From: JAGRKR01 sp041397725
GTDB taxonomy: Bacteria; Pseudomonadota; Alphaproteobacteria; Rhizobiales; Hyphomicrobiaceae
Reading direction: 5' to 3'
DNA length: 64,000 bases
NCBI GenBank assembly: GCA_041397725.1
Contig: JAWKVZ010000001.1
Coordinates: forward strand, 744,001 to 808,000
Shown: positions 58,287-64,000 of the stretch, piece after piece
How the letters are laid out: each line of letters begins with the position of its first letter
Position numbering within the stretch: the first letter of the stretch is position 1
The notes under the pieces: generated by a model
What the model saw: the letters and a program-made list of their open reading frames with translations, nothing else
What the model was told of the DNA's origin: nothing
The model's database searches: none
Program-made: the position numbers and the translations under genes

Positions 58287-58401
58287 GTTGCACCACTCAC
58301 TTCTGCGGTCTTCGCCGCGCTTTGCAGGCCTGCACACGACAGCACGGGCCTGCGCGCTGTCGCGACCGCATCATTGGCTCACGTCTCGCCGCGCTCCGCG
58401 C

Positions 58402-59178
58402 TCAAGCGGAGAGCATCTCCGGGATCGTGACGTTGGCGATGCCGGCCTCCGCCAGCGCCTTGCCGATACCCTGGGCCACGTGGACCGAGGTCGGCTCGTC
58501 GCCGTGCAGGCAGATCGTCTCGACCTCGACCTTCACCTTGTTGCCGTGGCGCGAGATGACGGTCTTGTCCTCGACCATGCGGATCACCTGCTCGGCGGCC
58601 TTCTTGGGGTCTTTCAGCACCGTGCCGGGGATCGAGCGCGAGGCGAGATTGCCGTCGTCCTCGTACTGGCGGTCGGCGAAGCCTTCACGCGCCAGCGGCA
58701 GATCCAGCTTGCGCGCGGCCTTCTCCATCTCGGTACCGAAGAGCGCCACGTAGATGATGTCGCGATCGACCGTCTTGATGGCGCGCCCGATGGCCATGGC
58801 GTAATCGGGATCGACGGCGGCCATGTTGTTGAGCGCGCCGTGCGCCTTGAGGTGCGTGACCTTGAGTCCGCTGTAGGTCGCCATCCCCTGCAGGGCGCCG
58901 ATCTGATAGGCGACCATGTACTCGAGATCGCTGGCGCGCATGCGGATCTGTCGACGGCCGAAGCCCCAGAGATCGTTGAACCCGGGGTGCACGCCGATGC
59001 TCACCCCGAGATCCTTGGCCATCATCACCAGACGATGCATGCTGTTCGGATCGCCGGCATGAAACCCGCAAGCGACGCTCGCGGATTTGATCACTTTCAT
59101 CACCTCGGCATCGTTGCCGATGTCATAGGCGCCCCAGCCCTCGGCAATGTCGGCGTTCAGATTTATGCGCTTCGCCAT
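58402..59178 (-). CDS. pxpA: PxpA/LamB-YcsF family protein (5-oxoprolinase subunit A-like)
   Basis: This 258-residue protein carries INLNADIAEGWGAYDIGND, SVACGFHAGDP, IGVHPGFNDLWGFGRR, LKAHGALNNMAAVD and VETICLHGDEPTSV, the full LamB/YcsF set. Family member PxpA forms an ATP-dependent 5-oxoprolinase with PxpB and PxpC, but neither partner is next to it here. It could work with distant partners or on another lactam. The ATG at 59178 is preceded by GAGAGG very closely. A longer start (MNRGADERK) at 59205 is possible. It is divergent from the GntR gene. Confidence 0.82.
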   Translation of the reverse strand: MAKRINLNADIAEGWGAYDIGNDAEVMKVIKSASVACGFHAGDPNSMHRLVMMAKDLGVSIGVHPGFNDLWGFGRRQIRMRASDLEYMVAYQIGALQGMATYSGLKVTHLKAHGALNNMAAVDPDYAMAIGRAIKTVDRDIIYVALFGTEMEKAARKLDLPLAREGFADRQYEDDGNLASRSIPGTVLKDPKKAAEQVIRMVEDKTVISRHGNKVKVEVETICLHGDEPTSVHVAQGIGKALAEAGIANVTIPEMLSA

Positions 59179-59241
59179 CTTCCTCTCATCCGCTCCCCGG
59201 TTCATGGTGTCGCGGCGGGCGGTCCCGCTCGCGATCTCGAA

Positions 59242-59261
59242 CCAAATGGTATTATGTTTGG
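59242..59261. promoter_or_regulatory. AT-rich element with inverted half-sites between pxpA and GntR gene
   Basis: CCAAA (59242-59246) and TTTGG (59257-59261) flank TGGTATTATG in the only AT-rich part of this 144-bp divergent region. TATTAT could serve as a plus-strand -10 box. The location suits autoregulation by the GntR protein. The half-sites are short and the call is tentative. Confidence 0.3.
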
Positions 59262-59322
59262 AACAACCATACAATCCACGTCCCACGCTCCAGCGGATGC
59301 TTAACAGCCAGAGCCATCGGCC

Positions 59323-60117
59323 ATGAGACAAAAGCCAGCGCAGAGTGCGCGCCATGCGGCGAGGAGCCGCGCATCGCGGACCATGACCGAGACGCGCGTC
59401 CCCCGCTACGTGCTCGTCGCCTCGGCACTGCGCAATCGCATCCGTGACGGCCACTGGCCGCTCGGCAGCCGCATCGCCACGCTCCAGCATCTCGAGCGCG
59501 AGTTCTCGGTGGCCCGGGTCACGGTCCGCCAGGCCATCGAGCTGCTGCAATCGGAAGGGCTCGTGCGCTCCCATCAGGGCAAGGGGACATTCGTCACCGG
59601 CACACCGGCCGGCGAGCGCTGGTTGCAACTCGCCACCGACTGGACCTCCCTCATCCGTCCGATCAAGGACAACGTGCTCGAGCCGCTACCCGTGACGCCG
59701 GTGCCTGAGCCGAGCATCGAGCCGGACGACGGCCTGCCCCATCCCGGCGGCTACACGTTTCTGAAGAGCCTGCAGCGGCGCGACGGAGAGCCCTATGCGC
59801 TCGCCCGCGTGCATGTCGCCACCGATGTCTACCAGCGCAAGCCCCAGAGCTTCCAGAAGCGCGTGGCGCTCGGCGTCATCGCCGGCATGCCCGGCCTCGA
59901 CGTGGCGCGCGCGCACCAGACGCTGACGATCGGCGCGGCGGACATCGAGACGGCGCAGTTGCTGGCCATCACACTCAATGCACCGACGGCGGAAGCCCGC
60001 TGCGTGGTGACGGATCGCTCCGGCCGCGTACTCTACCTCGGCGAGATCACCTATCGCGGCGATTGCGTGAAGCTCAACATCGAGCTGCTGGGTCCGGACG
60101 GAACGCTCGGCGACTGA
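59323..60117 (+). CDS. GntR-family regulator with UTRA domain (HutC-like)
   Basis: This 264-residue protein has a GntR winged helix (LRNRIRDGHWPLGSRIATLQHLEREFSVARVTVRQAIELL in outline, then GLVRSHQGKGTFVTG) and a C-terminal ligand-binding domain of UTRA/HutC type (RRDGEPYALARVHVATDVY, GEITYRGDCVKLNIELL). It probably represses pxpA and/or the molybdenum hydroxylase genes and is released by their substrate. The start is uncertain: ATG 59323 as given, or ATG 59383 (MTETRVPRYVL). Neither has a strong ribosome-binding site. The next gene begins 19 bp downstream. Confidence 0.85.
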   Translation: MRQKPAQSARHAARSRASRTMTETRVPRYVLVASALRNRIRDGHWPLGSRIATLQHLEREFSVARVTVRQAIELLQSEGLVRSHQGKGTFVTGTPAGERWLQLATDWTSLIRPIKDNVLEPLPVTPVPEPSIEPDDGLPHPGGYTFLKSLQRRDGEPYALARVHVATDVYQRKPQSFQKRVALGVIAGMPGLDVARAHQTLTIGAADIETAQLLAITLNAPTAEARCVVTDRSGRVLYLGEITYRGDCVKLNIELLGPDGTLGD

Positions 60118-60136
60118 TCGCTGCGGGGGTGGCAAG

Positions 60137-62515
60137 ATGACAGAGGGACGGCCAGTGGACGGGCGAGGGACGGGTGAGGGAATCGGCGCGCGCCTCCTGC
60201 GCAAGGAGGATGATCGCTACATGCGCGGACGCGGGCAGTACGTCGGCGACGTACGCCTGGCGCGTCTTCACGACGTCGCCTTCGTCCGCTCGCCCGTCGC
60301 GCACGGCCGGCTGCGGGCGGTCCACATCCCCGCGGCCATCCGCGACAGGGTATTCGTGGCAGGCGACCTGGCCGGTGTCTCGCCCATCCGCGCCGTGACG
60401 ACGCTGCCCGGCTTCAAGCCCTCCGAGCAATGGCCGCTGGCGACCGGCAAGGTCCGCCATGTCGGCGAACTCGTGGCGATGTGCGTGGCTCCGACACGTG
60501 CCGAGGCCGAGGATCTCGCCGCTGCGGTCGAGCTCGACATCGAGGAGCTGCCGGCCGTCACCGACATGCTCGCGGGCAAGATGGCCGGCAGCCCGCTGGT
60601 GCACGAGGAGTGGGGCGACAACCTGTTCCTGACCTCGAGCCAGCTCGGCGACATGACGGAGGCGCGCCGGCTGGCGGCCGTCAGCGTGACGCGCGAGATG
60701 CGCACGGCGCGGCAGGTCATGAGCCCGATGGAAGGCCGCGGCGTGGTCGCGAGCTGGGACGACCGCCTCGGCCAGCTCGTCGTCTGGACATCGACCCAGC
60801 AGCCGCACATCGTGCGCTCGGGACTGTCGGAATGCCTCGGGCTCGACCACGGCGACATCCGCGTCATCGCACCCGATGTCGGCGGCGGCTTCGGCTACAA
60901 GGGCATCCTGCTGCCGGAGGAGGTCTGCCTCGGCTGGGCGACGCGCAAGCTCGCTCGCCCGCTGCGCTGGCTCGAGGATCGGCGTGAGAACCTGACGGCC
61001 AGCGCCAATTGCCGCGAGCACTACTATCGCATCACCGGCTATGCCGACCGGGAGGGCAAACTGCTCGGCGTCGAGTGCGAGGCGGCGGTCGATTCCGGCG
61101 CCTATTCCTCCTATCCATTCTCGGCCTGCCTCGAGGCGGCGCAGGTGGTGAGCATCCTGCCCGGCGTCTACGATTTCCCGCATTACCGCTGCGTCACCAC
61201 CTCGGTCGCGACGAACAAGCCGCCGATCCTGCCCTACCGCGGCGTGGCGCGCACCGGCGTCTGCTTCGCCATGGAGCTGCTGATCGACGCCATCGCCCGC
61301 GAGCTGAAGCTCGAGCCCAACGAGGTGCGGCGGCAGAACCTGGTGCGGCCCGAGCAGATGCCGTTCACGAACATCACGAACAAATACTTCGACTCCGGCG
61401 ATTATCCCGAATGCCTCAAGCGTGCCGAGGCGAGCATCGACGTCGCCGCCGTGCGCCGGCGGCAGGCGGCCGGCGAGGCCGACGGTCGCCGCCTCGGGCT
61501 CGGCTTCGCAATGTACTGCGAGCAGGCCGGTCACGGCACGTCCGTCTATTCGGGCTGGGGCATTCCGATGGTGCCCGGCCACGAGCAGGCCGTCGCCCGG
61601 CTCACGCCCGACGGCGGCCTGGAGCTGCGGATCGGCGCGCATAGCCACGGCCAGGGGCTGGAGACGACGCTTTCGCAGGTCGCGCACTCCCTGCTCGCCA
61701 TCCCCCACGCCAGGATCAAGCTGGTGCACGGCGACACCGAGTACACGCCATACTCGACGGGCACCTGGGGCTCACGCTGCATGATCATGTCCGGTGGTGC
61801 CGTCGCCGCGGCCTGCGATCAGCTCGCCGAGCGGGCCCGCAAGATCGGTGCCAAGCTGCTGCAGTGCGCCACGGAGGACGTGCGCTTCGAGGACGGCCAT
61901 GTGGTCGGCCCTGCCGGGCGCATCTCGCTCGCCGATATCGCCTACACCTGGTATCGCCGCCCGCAGGATCTGCCACCCGACGTCGATCCGGCCGGGCTCG
62001 AGGTCACCGGAGGCTACAAGCCCTTGCGCGACAGCGGCACCTTCAGCTACGCCGCCCATGCCGCCGTGGTCGCCGTCGACACCGACACGGGCGAGGTCGA
62101 GATCCTCGACTACGTCATCGTCGAGGACGGCGGCGTGCTGGTGAACCCCATGATCGTCGACGGCCAGATCTATGGCGGCGCCGCCCAAGGCATCGGTACC
62201 GCGCTCTTCGAGGAGATGCCGTTCGACGCCCAGGGCCAGCCCCTCGCCTCGACGCTTTCCGACTATCTGCTGCCGGGTCCCGCCGAGATGCCGCCCATCC
62301 GCATCGCGCATATGGAGACGCCGTCGCCGCTGACGCGCTTCGGCCAGAAAGGCATCGGCGAGGGTGGCGCCATCGCGCCGCCGGCCGCCATCACCAACGC
62401 CATCAACGACGCGCTGGCGGGGCACGCCGCCGAGTTGCTCGTCTCACCCGTGACGCCGCGGCGGATCGTGGCGGCGATCGACGAGGCGCGCCGACATGCG
62501 GAGGCCCGCGCATGA
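60137..62515 (+). CDS. Xanthine dehydrogenase-family molybdopterin-binding subunit
   Basis: This 792-residue large subunit of a molybdenum hydroxylase binds the Mo-molybdopterin cytosine dinucleotide and hydroxylates its substrate with water. DVGGGFGYKG, the active-site loop PYRGVARTG (366-374) and the catalytic glutamate E742 in GQKGIGEGG are visible. The loop is not the AYRCSFR of true (form I) CO dehydrogenase and differs from the AYRGAGR of form II, so the substrate is probably an N-heterocycle or aldehyde. The first 30 residues match CoxL-type starts (GARLLRKEDDRYMRGRGQYV). It is followed by the FAD subunit with an ATGA overlap. Confidence 0.92.
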   Translation: MTEGRPVDGRGTGEGIGARLLRKEDDRYMRGRGQYVGDVRLARLHDVAFVRSPVAHGRLRAVHIPAAIRDRVFVAGDLAGVSPIRAVTTLPGFKPSEQWPLATGKVRHVGELVAMCVAPTRAEAEDLAAAVELDIEELPAVTDMLAGKMAGSPLVHEEWGDNLFLTSSQLGDMTEARRLAAVSVTREMRTARQVMSPMEGRGVVASWDDRLGQLVVWTSTQQPHIVRSGLSECLGLDHGDIRVIAPDVGGGFGYKGILLPEEVCLGWATRKLARPLRWLEDRRENLTASANCREHYYRITGYADREGKLLGVECEAAVDSGAYSSYPFSACLEAAQVVSILPGVYDFPHYRCVTTSVATNKPPILPYRGVARTGVCFAMELLIDAIARELKLEPNEVRRQNLVRPEQMPFTNITNKYFDSGDYPECLKRAEASIDVAAVRRRQAAGEADGRRLGLGFAMYCEQAGHGTSVYSGWGIPMVPGHEQAVARLTPDGGLELRIGAHSHGQGLETTLSQVAHSLLAIPHARIKLVHGDTEYTPYSTGTWGSRCMIMSGGAVAAACDQLAERARKIGAKLLQCATEDVRFEDGHVVGPAGRISLADIAYTWYRRPQDLPPDVDPAGLEVTGGYKPLRDSGTFSYAAHAAVVAVDTDTGEVEILDYVIVEDGGVLVNPMIVDGQIYGGAAQGIGTALFEEMPFDAQGQPLASTLSDYLLPGPAEMPPIRIAHMETPSPLTRFGQKGIGEGGAIAPPAAITNAINDALAGHAAELLVSPVTPRRIVAAIDEARRHAEARA

Positions 62516-63357
62516 AGCCGGCCCCCTTCGATTACTACCGGCCGGCGACGCTCGGCGATGCCGTCAGCTGCCTCGCTCCGGACTCCGGCCGTGACGACGT
62601 GAAGGTTCTGGCCGGCGGCCAGACCCTCGGCCCCATGCTCAACCTGCGCCTGGCGCAACCGGGTCTGCTGGTCGACATCACGCGGCTGGCGGAGCTCGTC
62701 GGCGTCGGCGAGGAAGCCGACACCATCCGGCTGGGAGGCTGCATCACGCATGCCGCCATCGAGGACCGCCGCGTGCCCGACGTCACGCAGGGCTTCCTGC
62801 CGCATGTCGCAGCCGGCATCGCCTATAGGGCGGTGCGCAGTCGCGGCACACTCGGCGGCAGCCTCGCCCACGCCGACCCCGCCGCCGACTGGCTTTCCGC
62901 GTTCCGGGCGCTCGCTGGCGAGCTCGAGATCGTCTCATCGCGCGGCAGTCGGCGTGAAGCGATCGCAAACTTCGTCACGGGCGCCTTGGCGACCACTCTG
63001 CAGCCCGAGGAAATCCTCGCGGCGGTGCGCGTCCGCCGTCTCTCGCCGCATGCCAGATGGGGCTATCACAAGATCTGCCGCAAGGTCGGCGAGTTCGCCG
63101 AGGCCATCGGCGCCGTCGTCGCCGACCCCGAGAGCGGACACGCCGCCATGATCGCGGGCGCGACCGGCGGCGCGCCGATCGACATCCTGCCGGCTCTGGA
63201 CCTCGCCGCCGCCGGGCACCTGCCCTCGCTCGACGAGACCCCGCTCGCCCGCATCGAAACAGCACTGGCGGCCAGTGGCTACGACGGCGACGCCTACGAG
63301 ACCAGATTGCATGCCGTAGCGCTCCGGCGCGCCCTTGCGGAGGCGCACACGCGATGA
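62512..63357 (+). CDS. FAD-binding subunit of molybdenum hydroxylase (CoxM-like)
   Basis: This 281-residue medium subunit transfers electrons through FAD. It shows FDYYRPATLGDAVSCL, the first FAD motif LAGGQTLGPMLNLRLAQP and the second motif RSRGTLGGSLAHADPAAD. The C-terminal CO_deh_flav_C domain follows (YHKICRKVGEFAEAIGAVV). The ATG overlaps the large-subunit stop (ATGA), and its own stop overlaps the start of the next gene in the same way. Length is normal. Confidence 0.92.
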   Translation: MKPAPFDYYRPATLGDAVSCLAPDSGRDDVKVLAGGQTLGPMLNLRLAQPGLLVDITRLAELVGVGEEADTIRLGGCITHAAIEDRRVPDVTQGFLPHVAAGIAYRAVRSRGTLGGSLAHADPAADWLSAFRALAGELEIVSSRGSRREAIANFVTGALATTLQPEEILAAVRVRRLSPHARWGYHKICRKVGEFAEAIGAVVADPESGHAAMIAGATGGAPIDILPALDLAAAGHLPSLDETPLARIETALAASGYDGDAYETRLHAVALRRALAEAHTR

Positions 63358-64000
63358 CGACGATACGCCTGACCATCAACGGTGTGCCCGTCACGGCCGA
63401 GGTCGAGCCGCGCACCCACCTCGCCGACTTCCTCCGCGAGGCACAGAACCTGACCGGCACGCACATCGGTTGCGAGCACGGCATCTGCGGCGCCTGTACG
63501 GTCGTCATCAACGGCGAGATCGCGCGCTCGTGCATCACCTACGCCATCGCCTGCGACGGTGCCGACATCCGCACCATCGAATCGTTCGACGACGATGCCC
63601 TCATGGCCCGCCTGCGCCAGGCCTTCTCGGAGGAGCATGCGCTGCAGTGCGGCTACTGCACGCCCGGCATGCTCGTCGCCGCACGCGACCTCGTGCGGCG
63701 CAAGAGCGGGCTCGACGAGAAGGCGATCCGCTACGAGATGAGCGGCAATCTCTGCCGCTGCACGGGCTATGCCGGTATCGTCAAGGCCATCGGCCGTGTC
63801 ATGGCGGAGTGGGAGGCACTCGTCGCCGCAGTCGAGCCACCGGCGCGCTACCTCGGACCGGCACCCGGACTCATCGGCGGCGAAGACGGGGGCTTTGCCA
63901 GCAGCGCCACGCAGCCTGCGCCACGCGTGCCGGCAGCCAGGCCGGACGCAGCGCGCGCAGCGCCGCCCCCCGCCGCCCAGGCGGCGCCGGGTCGCGACGA
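63354..64000 (+). CDS. 2Fe-2S subunit of molybdenum hydroxylase, with C-terminal extension (partial)
   Basis: This small subunit carries two [2Fe-2S] clusters. The plant-type cluster is bound by C40, C45, C48 and C60 (GCEHGICGACTVV), and the second by C99, C102, C134 and C136 (CGYCTPG, NLCRCTGYAG). Normal subunits end near residue 155-170. This one continues to the window edge at residue 215 with an Ala/Pro-rich linker (PAPRVPAARPDAARAAPPPA). A further domain, perhaps CoxG/SRPBCC-like, may follow outside the window (inference). Start codon overlap with the FAD-subunit gene confirms one operon. Confidence 0.9.
   Translation, partial: MTTIRLTINGVPVTAEVEPRTHLADFLREAQNLTGTHIGCEHGICGACTVVINGEIARSCITYAIACDGADIRTIESFDDDALMARLRQAFSEEHALQCGYCTPGMLVAARDLVRRKSGLDEKAIRYEMSGNLCRCTGYAGIVKAIGRVMAEWEALVAAVEPPARYLGPAPGLIGGEDGGFASSATQPAPRVPAARPDAARAAPPPAAQAAPGRD

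Noticed and set aside
60137..64000. Aerobic carbon monoxide dehydrogenase (coxMSL)
   Set aside because: The active-site loop is PYRGVAR, not AYRCSFR, and the gene order is large-medium-small rather than M-S-L.

Overview
This is a GC-rich (roughly two-thirds G+C) chromosomal stretch from an alphaproteobacterium, most likely of the order Hyphomicrobiales (Rhizobiales). The evidence is the plsX-fabH-ihfA-merR gene order, a CpdR-type receiver beside an N-formylglutamate amidohydrolase, single-heme SoxAX genes, a short type-B ribosomal protein L36, and three tandem small RNAs with anti-Shine-Dalgarno motifs of a kind described in this class. I cannot name a genus. No phage, transposase, integrase or CRISPR is visible.

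Layout. 1-6.4 kb: the 5' end of an intradiol-dioxygenase-like gene, an MFS transporter, a helical protein of unknown function, a threonine dehydratase-type lyase, a FadL-type porin and a small secreted protein. 6.35-13.6 kb, all on the minus strand: pgk-gph, then soxA-soxX-soxB-ccdA-thiD. The Sox genes encode the periplasmic thiosulfate oxidation enzymes; the CcdA protein may play the SoxV role. SoxY, SoxZ and SoxCD are not in the window. 13.6-15.05 kb is non-coding and built from 19-bp tandem arrays alternating with about 200-bp repeats. 15.05-16.6 kb holds a TIR-transmembrane-FGE fold protein. 16.85-20 kb is the fatty-acid operon plsX-fabH-ihfA-merR. It is followed at once by a 2538-residue polyketide synthase (KS-AT-DH-ER-KR-ACP plus a degenerate condensation domain) whose 3' end overlaps its own phosphopantetheinyl transferase gene. 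A tRNA-Pro closes this block.

28.4-52.7 kb is a mixed region: a small Cys-rich secreted protein, a formyltransferase, membrane proteins, a truncated HAD phosphatase, an amidase, uvrB, a PilZ protein, a vWA (DUF1194) protein, a divergent pair of 2TM paralogues, a DUF900 hydrolase, two EamA transporters, a two-subunit ThDP decarboxylase, an old-yellow-enzyme homologue, a lysophospholipase, hisN, the three tandem sRNAs, an N-formylglutamate amidohydrolase, cpdR, tRNA-Val, rpmJ and a TPR protein.

52.7-58.3 kb is a compact coenzyme F420 operon on the minus strand: npdG-cofE-cofD and a three-way CofC-CofG-CofH fusion, with overlapping start and stop codons. NpdG would use the F420 that the others make. 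58.4-64 kb holds a PxpA/LamB-YcsF gene, a divergent GntR/UTRA regulator, and a three-subunit molybdenum hydroxylase (molybdopterin, FAD and 2Fe-2S subunits) with ATGA overlaps. The last of these runs off the window.

The most unusual items are the CofC-CofG-CofH fusion, the PKS with an inactivated-looking C-terminal condensation domain coupled to its PPTase, the TIR-FGE protein that lacks the FGE cysteines, and the three-copy sRNA array with RpoH-like promoters.
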